Below, piece after piece: positions 7,695-17,060 of a stretch of DNA of 29,816 nucleotides. The first letter of the stretch is position 1, and the number at the start of each line of letters is the position of its first letter. This DNA comes from Blautia sp. OF03-15BH (GTDB lineage: Bacteria; Bacillota; Clostridia; Lachnospirales; Lachnospiraceae): NCBI RefSeq assembly GCF_003463065.1, contig NZ_QSCM01000007.1, positions 1 through 29,816 of the forward strand, given 5' to 3'. The position numbers were made by a program, and so were the translations under genes. The notes under the pieces are model-generated. The model was given only the letters and a program-made list of their open reading frames with translations. It was not told where the DNA came from and did not search any database.

Positions 7695-10600
7695 ATGAAG
7701 AAAAAGCAACGGCAATTTCTGGCTATGCTTCTGGTTCTGGCCATGCTGGTAACGACCATTGGAGGCACAGGGGTGGGCGAAATCTTTGTGCGGGCAGCAG
7801 AACTGGAAGAAACAAATGAAGAAAGCAATAAAAGCGCCGAGACAGAGACGGAGGAAGATCTCCGCACGATGGAGACAGCCGCGAAAGAGCTGAAAGAACA
7901 GGCGCAGCTGGAAACCTGGTCGGACGCGAAGGCTTTTCTGGAAAAACTTCTGGGTTTAAGTGCCGAAAGCGATGAGCTGGACTCTTGTTTTGACGGGAAA
8001 ACAGACGAAAATCTTTCCGGGGCAGACTGGCAGGCGCTCTGCGAAAAGCTCTGGGCGAACCGGGTCTTTTCCGAGGAAGAAGCCGACAGCCTGAATCTGA
8101 CCGGAGGAGATGCAAATCTTCTCATCATGGCAGAAAAAGCGGCTGTGGCCGGTGCGGAGGCAAAGCACATTTCTGTTGCCGGAGGCGGCAAGGTGAAGCT
8201 GAAAGAGACGAAAGCAGATTCTATGGGAATTTTCGGTGGCATCAGAACCGAACTTTCCGGCACCAGTCTGGAAAAGCTGACGCTCTTTAGCGGAGAAGAA
8301 GCGGAAGATACCCTACTTCGCCTTTCTCAGGATACGGAAGTTCCGGAGATCCAGGTGGATGGCGGAAAAGAAGTGACCATTGAGGGAAATGCTTCCCTGG
8401 GCGTGATCCGGGTAACGAAAACACCGGAAAAACTTACGGTACGGGCAACTGCTTCCGTGAAAAATGAAAGTCAGGAAGCACTTACGCTTGTGAAGCCTGA
8501 CGGAAGCGAGATCACACTCAAAGCCGGGCAGCAGGAGGAGCTGGTGCTGACCTCTTATCTGGTCACTTTTATGGCAGAAGATGAGGTACTGGAGACTTCT
8601 CTTGTAAAACCGGGTGATCCGGTGGAATATCCGGAAGAACTGCCGGAAAAAGAAGGCAAGATTTTTACCTCCTGGTATCAGGACGAGGAATTTACGGAGC
8701 CGGCCTCTCAGTTTGAGGCTGTGAACGGTCAGCTGACCTTTTATGCCCGTTATATAAAAGCAGAGGATGCAGTTACGGTCACCTTTGAGACCGCTGGCGG
8801 GGATCCTTTAAAACCACTGGCTTTTGCAAAGGGTGAAACGCTTCTGACCAAGCCGGTTTCAGAAATTTCCACAAGAAAAGAAGGGTATACCTTTGGCGGC
8901 TGGTGCCGTGATGCGGAGTGTACGGAGAGCTTTTCCTATACGGAGCCGCTGGAAGAAAACGTGACATTGTATGCATTTTTTACGTCCGATGAACCGGAGA
9001 TTTCTGAAAAGGACGGAAGCTCTGTGGACCGGAAGGATTTCGGCTGGCAGGAAGAGGTGCTTCTTACCGCAGAAGAGGGAATGACGCTGGAGGATATGGA
9101 GGCAGCCATCCGTCTGGAGGCAGGATCCGGTGATCTGGAGCCGACGGTCAGCGTGAGAGAGACGGCCGATGGTTTTGCTCTTTCCGGAACTTGTTATGAA
9201 AAGGATGGGGAGAAAGGCTTTGAACCCGGTTCCACGGTGAGTGTGATCGTATCTGACGGTGTGCATTTTGCCGGTTATTCGGAAGACGTGGAGACCATGG
9301 TGCTCTATGTATACAAGGAAGAAGTCGAGGTGGTAGACTTTTCCGATGAGATCGCCTATGAACTCTGGGATCAGGTGACTTCTTATACACCGGTGGTTTC
9401 TTATGAGGATAAGGACCAGAGCGAAAACCTGGATGAAGAGGTCGACCAGAGAGATTATGACCCCGGTGAGATCGTACTTCAGACCGACAAAGAGTATAAA
9501 AAAGAGGATATCGTAGTCTTTTATGACGGTGAGATCGGCAGAGAAGAACAGAATATCGAAGCCTATACAGAGGGCTCTTTCGATGGCTACGTTCTTTTTG
9601 CAGAGATTCTGACTGCTGAGAAAAAAGAGGATGGGACACATCTGACGTTCGGTTACGCGGATCCCGAAGCCTATCTTTCTGATCTGGATGTTCATGTGAC
9701 GGAAGATGTGGATGTGGATGAGGAATTGAGCGAGGAAGATCTGGAGCTCCTTTCATCAAAAATCTCCAGTCAGGTGGAAGAAAATGAGGAACTGAAGGCA
9801 CAGATGCTGGTAGCTGTCATGAGCTCCAGGGAGACGCAGAAGCTCCTGGATGAGATGTACGGAGAAGGCGTATATGCACTGGCAGGTATGAATGCGACGC
9901 TCCAGCCGCAGCGCCCCACGGTAAAGCTTTCCGTATCCGGAAGTACGGTGACGGCAAATATCACGGTCGGTGCCAAAGCCACGATCAAAAAAGACGGCAA
10001 GATACTGATGACGGTGACACCGAAGCTTGCATTTACCCAGTCTCTGTCGGTACAGACCAATGTAAACGGCGGAAAGATCTGGCTGGATATGTCTGTAACG
10101 CTTCGTTCCACGTCGAAGATCGCCCTTACGATCTCTGCCACCACCGGAAAGAGTGCCAGTGTTTTTGAAAAAGCGGCAGAGAACATGAAAGAGATCGTAA
10201 AACCGGAAGGCATCAAAGAGACGGACGATTACGATGCGTATGACCAGTCTGTGCAGGATCTTATGGATGTGATGCAGTCGGTGGTTTCGACCTCACTGTC
10301 CTATAATGATCTCTTTACCGTCCGGCTTCTGACACTGAAATTCTCCTTCTACGGCATCATCACCCTTGGCGTGGACCTGGATTTCGTGGGTCAGATCGGT
10401 ATTCTGGCAACCTTCGGTGTGGAAATCGTCATTACAAACGGCGAACGCATCGGTTTCAAATACAATTTCCTGAAATTCAAGGGAAGTTCTTACACGCAGA
10501 AGCTGGAAAGTAACGTGACTACGAATATTTACCTCATCGGTAAAGTCGGCGTCCGTCTGGGTCTCCGTCTGACAATCTCGATCACACTCTGCGGTATCGC

Positions 10601-13600
10601 AAGGGCCTCGGTGACGGGAAGTCTTTACGCTTATGCGGAACTTTCGGGTATGTATTTCTTCACGGCGAACCTTTTATCCGGGGCAAATACCAGCCTGGGA
10701 GCGCTGAATTTCGAGGTCGGCATTGATGTGAGCGTAGACCTTGGCCTTCGGGTAAAACTGATCTTCAAGACCATCAAGAAAAACTGGAATGTTTACAAAG
10801 GCCGCTGGCCGCTATGGTCCACTTCGGTATCCAGTAAACTCAGCTATATGAATGCGGAAAAGCTGGATCAGATGTGGGAAAGCTCCATAGTCAATGCAGA
10901 TAAGAAAACCGTGTTTGGATTCCAGAATATTCCCATGAAGACCTGGACACTGATGACCGGTGAATGCCTGGAGAACGAACTCCTCTGGAGTAATAAAGAA
11001 GTGAGTCTCAAGATCGAAAATCTTACGGTGAACGGAGAGAAAGTTCCATCCGGCGATCCGAAAAACAAACTGTTCTCCGTTGGTGATCCTTCCAGAGGGC
11101 AGAATCAGGGCATGATCTACATGGATGAAAGCATAGCGGCAGAGTACATCTGTGAAAAAGCGGAACTGGATGTGGTGCTGACTTATCAGAACAGCAATGC
11201 TTCTGCTATGGTGAAAAAACAGGTGCGCCGTTTCCATCTCTCCAAACAATGCGCCATTTCCACTACGACACAGAAGGTTCAGGTGAAGCTTTATGACTGG
11301 TGTGCCCATGCCTGGGGACTGGAAGCAGCAGCCTGGGATAATGCGGTAGTCTATGAGACTTCTTTTGAAGCGTCTCATATGGTGGGAGGTTTAAGCGAGC
11401 CGACAGCCACCGGAAAAATGAATCTGAATACGGCGGCATCTGCAGCCATAAAGGCTTATCCGGAAATCCAGGGAATGAATTTCAGCTGGCTGGATCCGTC
11501 AGGAAGCAGTTCCATGCAGTACAGTGTTCCCAGGATCAGTAATTTCTGCTATATGACACCGGATAATGGAGTGGTACGTTTCGACGTATTCAAGGAAACA
11601 AAAGAGTATGAGGTAACCTATTATCTCTATGTACGCCGGTTTGAAGGTGACGGCAGCATCAATTATCATGTGAAGCTGACCAATCCTATGCCGGATACGA
11701 AATATGCATTTTCCGTTTATCCGCCGCAGAGTGAAACGGCTCTGGATTTTGTACCTGAGGAAGACGGAAGCTGGAAGCTTTCTGCAAAGAGATCTGCTTT
11801 TAATGGAGAAAAGCAGCCGCTCCTCATGACGGTGGACGGGGCAGAACCGGTAAAAACAGGCTTTTTCCTCACCGGCCGGGAACAGGAAACGGACGTCCGT
11901 TATGAGATCACCCTCGGGGATCCGAAGCTGGAGGCAGAACTTGGAGAAGGCATCCGTTCCATGAATTTTGAGGACGGATCCATTGTGACAGAAACAGGCA
12001 TCCGGCCGGGAACGGAAGTCCGCCTGAAGATCGCACTGGAGGAAGGCTACACCGGTGTGGAAGTGCAGTGCGAAGATCCGGATATCCAGTTCCGGACAGA
12101 AGAAGACAACACCGTAGTCTTTTCCATGCCGACGTATGATCTGAAGCTCCGGCTCCGTTCTTATCAATATCGGACACTGACGTTCTTGTATAATTACGGC
12201 TCCTATGGAACCTATAAAACGGTAAGCGTACGGGAAGACGGAAAAACAGAAGAACCACCGGCACCGTTTGTTGACGGTTTGACGTTCCGTGGCTGGAAAG
12301 AAAAAGAGGATGGTTCGGGAGACTCCTTTGTTTTCGGCGGAAATCTGGTGACGGATCAGATTCTCTATGCGGACTGGACCTGTGATGTGACGGTCGATTT
12401 CGGAGCAGTGAAGGGGCAGGCACTTTATCTGGACGGAGAAGAGACCAGACAGGTATTCGAAGGAGACGGGGAAGAATATTACCGTTTCACCTATTCGACC
12501 AGACGGGTGGGAGAAAAAGTCCTGGATATCCTGGTTCCGGATTACCCCGGTTATGAATTTACCGGCTGGTATACAAATGCGGAAGCAGAAGGAGAGCCGG
12601 CAGATACGGAAAACCTGACGCTGACCGGCGGACTGATCCTTTACGCAGGCTGGATCAAACTGATTCCTGTGACCTTTGAACGGAACGATCCTGCGGAAAA
12701 TCCGGAGGAAGGAAGTTATGCAAATACCGTTGTGCAGGAGGGGGCTCTTCTGACAGAGCTTCCGGAAAATCCGGTGAGAGGCCATTATGAGTTTACCGGC
12801 TGGTATAAAGACCGGGGAGGAAAAGAAGCGTTTGATCCGGCAGCAGAGACGATCAGCGAAGAACTGATCCTTTACGCAGGCTGGAAAGCAGTGACCTATT
12901 CCATCACCTATGAAATGAACGGAGTGGAAAAACCTGCTGAGAATCCGGAAAGCTATACGACAGAAGATACCATTATCCTGAAAAATCCGGAGCGGGAAGG
13001 CTATGAGTTTACCGGCTGGACCGGAACCGGTCTTACCGAGGCGGCGAAAACCGTTGAGATTCCGGCTGGTTCTTCCGGAGAGAGGCAGTATACGGCCCAT
13101 TGGAAGGCCATCTCTTACAAGCTTTCTTATAATCTGGTCCGCGGAACCCTTGCGGAGCCAAACCCGGAGAGCTACACGGTGGAAAGCGATGAGATCACAC
13201 TGAAAAATCCGGCTCTGGAAAAATATGAATTTACCGGCTGGATCGGAACCGGTCTTACAGAACCCACGATGGAGGTAAAGATTTCCAGGGGTTCTATGGG
13301 AGACAGAAGCTATCAGGCAACCTGGAAGACGGATGATCCGTCAGAGAAGATTGCGGATATGGCGCTGGAAGCAGTTGGTAACGGGTATGAGAGCCGGATC
13401 GAAGCACTTCCGGAGCTTGGAGAAGAAGCGGGACTGGATGAAAGAGTACTGGAAGCAGTGAGAGAAGCTTTGCAGACCGGTCTGGATCAGGATGAGCGGA
13501 TCAGTGCCTATCTGAATGCCATTTCTGTGACAGTGGTTCAGGAAAAAGAGCCGGAGATGGAAGACAGGTCCTATCGTTATCTTTATCGTGTCACTGTGAC

Positions 13601-16268
13601 CTACAAAGACGATGCAGGAACCGAGTATGTAAGAGAAAACACCGCTTATGAGGCATGGATCTCCAAAAATCAGCCGGAAGTGACCCTGGCTCCCACGGCG
13701 GGCAGTCTTACCTATGGGCAGAGCCTCAAAGACAGCACCCTGACCGGAGGCTGCGTAAAATATGGAGAGGTCGAAGTGCCCGGCACCTTCTCCTGGCAGG
13801 ATGAGACCATCATCCCCTGGGGCGGAGACAACAAAAGTGTGATCTACTGGGTGATCTTTACACCGGATGAAGAGGCAGCGAAGCTTTATGCTCCCTGCGA
13901 AATAGAGGTGTCCGTACAGACCCAGATCGGCGTAAACGTAGAATTTACCGCCGATTCGAGAGATTATGTCAAAGACAGCACAGAAGCCACGGGAACTTAC
14001 CGGCTGGTAGATGCGGACCGCGGAATCGTCTATGAAGAACTGCAGCTGACCGGCGGCCAGATGGAATTCTCTCAGAGCGTTCCGGGCAAAGAGTTACAGG
14101 TTGTTTTCGCCGGCTATCAGCTGGAAAATGATGAGGACGGACTTTACATTCTTCTGAATGAGAGTGCGAAATCAGAGGCTGAGATCCGCTGGATCCAGCC
14201 GGTACTGGAGACGGCGCCGACTGTAAATGGAACCGTGACCGGTGGTACTGCACTGAGAGATGTGGAAGTGACCGGCGGAAGAGCCGTTTACAAGGTCACA
14301 GCCAACGCTTATCAGGAAGCAGCCGGAACCTGGATCTGGGATACGCCGGGCCACACGCTTTCCGGTGAAGGTGAGCAGGAATTTACCCTGACCTTCGTTC
14401 CGGAGGATGAGGACGGTTTCCGAAGGATCACCGGAATCAAGGTGAAACTGACCGTGACGAAACGGGAAGTGGAGATTCCGCTGATTGCTGGCTTAACCTA
14501 TGATGGAAGCCTGCAGAAACCGGTCGTAAATGAGACGGCGGACTATGAAGTGACGGAAAACAACGGCGGCATCAGTGCCGGAACCTACACTGTGACACTG
14601 CGGCTCAAATATCCGGAATATATGGTTTGGAAAGAGTCAGGATTAGCTACGGACGGAAGTCAGGCTACGGTGAGCAGCGAGGATCCGGCAGTGGCAGTTG
14701 TCAGCTATCAGATCAGGAAGGCTGACCTCACCGTGTCAGCCGACCCAGACGGAAATGGCATTCAGGTCCAGAAGCTTGGTTATGGACAGGAGATGACAGA
14801 GGGAGAAAAGGAGACACGCACCGTCAATGGAAAGGTCGTGGATTTCCGCCTCAGCGCCCAGGATATGATCAGTGGCGTCGTTGTTTCCTATGAAAGAAAC
14901 GGCAGCAGCATTCCCGTCACCGGTAAATGGAAATGGATGCTGACAGATGAAACAGGCGAACCCTATAACAGCCAGCCGATGCAGGTCGGTACCTGGCAGA
15001 TAGAAGCAGAATTCATTCCGGAAGAAAACCAGAGAGGAAACTTAAATCCTGTGAGCTATCGTTTCCAGGTGGAAGTGGAAAAGGCAGTGCCGGATGCGAG
15101 CAGTTGTGCGTTTGAGACAATTAATGTCATCGGGATTGATGCACTGAATGTTCCTCTGACGCTGTGTAAGCCGGATCAGCCGCTGCCGGTAAATCCAAAC
15201 AATGGTGAAACCGTATACGGAGTCTGGAATTGGGAAGATCCGGAAATGATTCTGAATAGTCGAAGCTACAATGTGACCTTTACTCCGACGGATAGCAAAA
15301 ATTATGAAACGGTAAATTCCAGTGCGGAGGTAAAAGCAGTAGCTGCACAACCATTGACCGTGTATGTCACATACGGCAGTGATGAAGCAATTTCAGGCAC
15401 AGCAAGGACGGCAGTCAGTATTTGGGGAACGACCCGGAAACGCAGCATTTTGGTTGGTGTATCGGCACAGGAAAATATGACATTTTCAGGGGTGAAGATC
15501 TCGATGGGCAATGAAACTGCAAGCTGCCGGGTAGATGCATCGGGAAATTATGTCTATACGAATTCTGGTTTTATGACAGTGATCTATCACAGTTCCTTGA
15601 AGATCGTGGAGATTGTAATGGAGCGGGCTTTGACAGCAGAACCAACGATTGATGTTTACATGACACAAACGACAGGTACACAGTCTCTGGAGGCGGATGA
15701 AACGAAAACCGCAGCGGTAAGCACGACATCGAGAAAAGGGAAAAAGGCAAGAAGAAAACCGGAAAAAACAGCAGAAAGTGAATCCGAAACGGCAGCAGCA
15801 GAAACCGAAAAAGAAACCGAAGCTGTGACGGAACCACAGACGGAAGCGTCGGAACCGTCCACCGAAGAAGTGACAGAACCCACAACAGAACCTGTTACGG
15901 AGAAGACTACAGAAGCGGGAACGGAAGCGCCGGAGTCAGAAAAACAGACCGAGACACCGGCGACGGAAGCAACTACAGAAGCTGCAGAACCGGCTACAGA
16001 ATCCCAGACCGTGGCACCGGAACCTGCGCCGGAGCCATCTACAGAACCCCAGACGGAGAAACAGCCAGAAACAGCAGCACCGGAGCCGTCCACGGAGGCC
16101 CAGACAGAAGCAATCTTACCAGAACCGGCCACAGAACCTATGACCGAAGCGCCGGAACCGGCTACGGAAGTGCAGACAGAATCAGCGTCAGAACTGCAGA
16201 GCGAATCCCTCCAGACAGAAGCAATGAATACCGAAGGGGCTGAAATGCCCCTTCCGGAGGAAGGATGA
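7695..16268 (+). CDS. Giant secreted protein with InlB-type B-repeats and a Thr/Glu/Pro-rich tail
   Basis: This exported protein has 2857 residues. It has a signal peptide (MKKKQRQFLAMLLVLAM, cleavage near VRA-A, about residue 32). Two Listeria-Bacteroides (Flg_new/InlB B) repeats lie at about 287-427 (KEGYTFGGWCRD). A glycine/beta-rich hydrophobic domain lies at about 870-1045. Five more B-type repeats lie at about 1490-1880 (GYEFTGWYTNAE, HYEFTGWYKDRG, GYEFTGWTGTG, KYEFTGWIGTG). Ig/YDG-like domains follow at about 1990-2680 (LTYDGSLQKPV). A low-complexity T/E/P/A tail fills about 2690-2850. There is no LPXTG or obvious C-terminal membrane helix, so it may be secreted or held non-covalently. 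ATG 7695 has GGGAGG 7 nt upstream; an upstream in-frame ATG at 7665 lacks a ribosome site and would spoil the signal peptide. The proposed role in adhesion or surface structure is inferred only from the repeat types. Confidence 0.85.
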   Translation: MKKKQRQFLAMLLVLAMLVTTIGGTGVGEIFVRAAELEETNEESNKSAETETEEDLRTMETAAKELKEQAQLETWSDAKAFLEKLLGLSAESDELDSCFDGKTDENLSGADWQALCEKLWANRVFSEEEADSLNLTGGDANLLIMAEKAAVAGAEAKHISVAGGGKVKLKETKADSMGIFGGIRTELSGTSLEKLTLFSGEEAEDTLLRLSQDTEVPEIQVDGGKEVTIEGNASLGVIRVTKTPEKLTVRATASVKNESQEALTLVKPDGSEITLKAGQQEELVLTSYLVTFMAEDEVLETSLVKPGDPVEYPEELPEKEGKIFTSWYQDEEFTEPASQFEAVNGQLTFYARYIKAEDAVTVTFETAGGDPLKPLAFAKGETLLTKPVSEISTRKEGYTFGGWCRDAECTESFSYTEPLEENVTLYAFFTSDEPEISEKDGSSVDRKDFGWQEEVLLTAEEGMTLEDMEAAIRLEAGSGDLEPTVSVRETADGFALSGTCYEKDGEKGFEPGSTVSVIVSDGVHFAGYSEDVETMVLYVYKEEVEVVDFSDEIAYELWDQVTSYTPVVSYEDKDQSENLDEEVDQRDYDPGEIVLQTDKEYKKEDIVVFYDGEIGREEQNIEAYTEGSFDGYVLFAEILTAEKKEDGTHLTFGYADPEAYLSDLDVHVTEDVDVDEELSEEDLELLSSKISSQVEENEELKAQMLVAVMSSRETQKLLDEMYGEGVYALAGMNATLQPQRPTVKLSVSGSTVTANITVGAKATIKKDGKILMTVTPKLAFTQSLSVQTNVNGGKIWLDMSVTLRSTSKIALTISATTGKSASVFEKAAENMKEIVKPEGIKETDDYDAYDQSVQDLMDVMQSVVSTSLSYNDLFTVRLLTLKFSFYGIITLGVDLDFVGQIGILATFGVEIVITNGERIGFKYNFLKFKGSSYTQKLESNVTTNIYLIGKVGVRLGLRLTISITLCGIARASVTGSLYAYAELSGMYFFTANLLSGANTSLGALNFEVGIDVSVDLGLRVKLIFKTIKKNWNVYKGRWPLWSTSVSSKLSYMNAEKLDQMWESSIVNADKKTVFGFQNIPMKTWTLMTGECLENELLWSNKEVSLKIENLTVNGEKVPSGDPKNKLFSVGDPSRGQNQGMIYMDESIAAEYICEKAELDVVLTYQNSNASAMVKKQVRRFHLSKQCAISTTTQKVQVKLYDWCAHAWGLEAAAWDNAVVYETSFEASHMVGGLSEPTATGKMNLNTAASAAIKAYPEIQGMNFSWLDPSGSSSMQYSVPRISNFCYMTPDNGVVRFDVFKETKEYEVTYYLYVRRFEGDGSINYHVKLTNPMPDTKYAFSVYPPQSETALDFVPEEDGSWKLSAKRSAFNGEKQPLLMTVDGAEPVKTGFFLTGREQETDVRYEITLGDPKLEAELGEGIRSMNFEDGSIVTETGIRPGTEVRLKIALEEGYTGVEVQCEDPDIQFRTEEDNTVVFSMPTYDLKLRLRSYQYRTLTFLYNYGSYGTYKTVSVREDGKTEEPPAPFVDGLTFRGWKEKEDGSGDSFVFGGNLVTDQILYADWTCDVTVDFGAVKGQALYLDGEETRQVFEGDGEEYYRFTYSTRRVGEKVLDILVPDYPGYEFTGWYTNAEAEGEPADTENLTLTGGLILYAGWIKLIPVTFERNDPAENPEEGSYANTVVQEGALLTELPENPVRGHYEFTGWYKDRGGKEAFDPAAETISEELILYAGWKAVTYSITYEMNGVEKPAENPESYTTEDTIILKNPEREGYEFTGWTGTGLTEAAKTVEIPAGSSGERQYTAHWKAISYKLSYNLVRGTLAEPNPESYTVESDEITLKNPALEKYEFTGWIGTGLTEPTMEVKISRGSMGDRSYQATWKTDDPSEKIADMALEAVGNGYESRIEALPELGEEAGLDERVLEAVREALQTGLDQDERISAYLNAISVTVVQEKEPEMEDRSYRYLYRVTVTYKDDAGTEYVRENTAYEAWISKNQPEVTLAPTAGSLTYGQSLKDSTLTGGCVKYGEVEVPGTFSWQDETIIPWGGDNKSVIYWVIFTPDEEAAKLYAPCEIEVSVQTQIGVNVEFTADSRDYVKDSTEATGTYRLVDADRGIVYEELQLTGGQMEFSQSVPGKELQVVFAGYQLENDEDGLYILLNESAKSEAEIRWIQPVLETAPTVNGTVTGGTALRDVEVTGGRAVYKVTANAYQEAAGTWIWDTPGHTLSGEGEQEFTLTFVPEDEDGFRRITGIKVKLTVTKREVEIPLIAGLTYDGSLQKPVVNETADYEVTENNGGISAGTYTVTLRLKYPEYMVWKESGLATDGSQATVSSEDPAVAVVSYQIRKADLTVSADPDGNGIQVQKLGYGQEMTEGEKETRTVNGKVVDFRLSAQDMISGVVVSYERNGSSIPVTGKWKWMLTDETGEPYNSQPMQVGTWQIEAEFIPEENQRGNLNPVSYRFQVEVEKAVPDASSCAFETINVIGIDALNVPLTLCKPDQPLPVNPNNGETVYGVWNWEDPEMILNSRSYNVTFTPTDSKNYETVNSSAEVKAVAAQPLTVYVTYGSDEAISGTARTAVSIWGTTRKRSILVGVSAQENMTFSGVKISMGNETASCRVDASGNYVYTNSGFMTVIYHSSLKIVEIVMERALTAEPTIDVYMTQTTGTQSLEADETKTAAVSTTSRKGKKARRKPEKTAESESETAAAETEKETEAVTEPQTEASEPSTEEVTEPTTEPVTEKTTEAGTEAPESEKQTETPATEATTEAAEPATESQTVAPEPAPEPSTEPQTEKQPETAAPEPSTEAQTEAILPEPATEPMTEAPEPATEVQTESASELQSESLQTEAMNTEGAEMPLPEEG

Positions 16269-16981
16269 CAGCCGCACCGCAGGCTCCGGTGGTCTGTATT
16301 CTGGATTCCGGGACGAATGAAGCCGGGGCCGAGGGATGGAACTATCTGGCCGGAAACGAGGATCTGACGGATGAAGCCGGCCATGGAGACCTGATCTATC
16401 AGCTTCTGGAATCGGAAACTCCGAATGCCAGACTCATCATGTTGAAATGTTTTGAGTCAGCAGAAGAAACAGAAGAAAAAAAGGGAACAGAGACCGTCAC
16501 ACAGGCGCTCTATGATGCAGTGGATCTCTGGCAGGCAGATGTGATCAGCATCAGCTGGACACGGAACGAAGAAAGTGAAGAACTTTACGAAGCAGTCTGC
16601 TACGCCAGAGAAAACGGCGCCGTCCTTGTGGCGGCAGCAGGAAATCTAAGCCTTTCCACACCCTTAGGCAGTCTGGTTTATCCGGCAGCCTGGGAAGAGG
16701 TCATTGGTGTGGGCGGGGCAGATACCGATGAAAATGGGGAGCCTGTAAGCTCTCTCTGGTATCTTAAGAGCGAGGCGGTATTTGTCAGTGCAGATGGAAA
16801 TTATGAAGGGGAAAAGGGTTCCTCTTTTGCAGTCCCCAGGGTTTCAGGAAAAATCGCAGAATATCTCTTTCAACAACCGGAGGCCTCCGAGGCCGAAGTA
16901 CGGGAATGGTTGAAAGAAACCGCAAGAGATGCCGGAGAAGAGGGATATGATCCGGTTTTTGGCTGGGGCTTTCTGGAGTGA
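16265..16981 (+). CDS. Compact subtilase (S8 family) serine peptidase lacking a signal peptide
   Basis: This 238-residue protein carries all subtilase signatures: Asp14 in VVCILDSG, His40 in AGHGDLIYQLL, oxyanion Asn127 in VAAAGNLS and Ser187 in GSSFAVPRVSG. It starts at the Asp strand, so it has neither a signal peptide nor the pro-domain of typical secreted subtilisins (mature subtilisin is about 275 residues). Its ATG overlaps the stop of the giant gene (ATGA, 16265-16268). A ribosome site GGAGGAAGG (16256-16264) lies inside the upstream coding sequence, so translation is coupled. The pairing suggests the peptidase acts on, or is co-delivered with, the giant protein, but export is unexplained. 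It ends before a strong terminator. Confidence 0.88.
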   Translation: MTAAPQAPVVCILDSGTNEAGAEGWNYLAGNEDLTDEAGHGDLIYQLLESETPNARLIMLKCFESAEETEEKKGTETVTQALYDAVDLWQADVISISWTRNEESEELYEAVCYARENGAVLVAAAGNLSLSTPLGSLVYPAAWEEVIGVGGADTDENGEPVSSLWYLKSEAVFVSADGNYEGEKGSSFAVPRVSGKIAEYLFQQPEASEAEVREWLKETARDAGEEGYDPVFGWGFLE

Positions 16982-17015
16982 CGGAAGGATACCGTGCGGT
17001 AAATGGATCAAAACG

Positions 17016-17060
17016 GCTGAATCAGACAGAAGAATCCTGTCTGATTCAGCTGTTTTTTTT
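17016..17060 (+). terminator. Strong terminator of the giant protein/subtilase operon
   Basis: A perfect 14-bp stem, GCTGAATCAGACAG (17016-17029) with CTGTCTGATTCAGC (17037-17050), has a 7-nt loop and is followed by TG and eight T. It overlaps the stop codon of the convergent AraC gene. On the minus strand the tract after the stem is only CCGTTTT, so it is mainly a plus-strand terminator. Confidence 0.92.

Noticed and set aside
11499..13100. 533-residue open frame on the minus strand
   Set aside because: It is antisense to the B-repeat and Ig-like region of the giant gene, with composition of a shadow frame and no domain.
16241..16268. Programmed -1 frameshift fusing the giant protein to the subtilase
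   Set aside because: No X-XXY-YYZ slippery site is present, and a good ribosome site plus ATGA overlap explains the arrangement. The subtilase frame is open for only seven codons upstream of its ATG.
15656..16384. 242-residue open frame on the minus strand
   Set aside because: It is the complement of the repetitive T/E/P-coding tail of the giant protein. The product is Ser/Val repeats (SVAGSGASV) with no family resemblance and no ribosome site.
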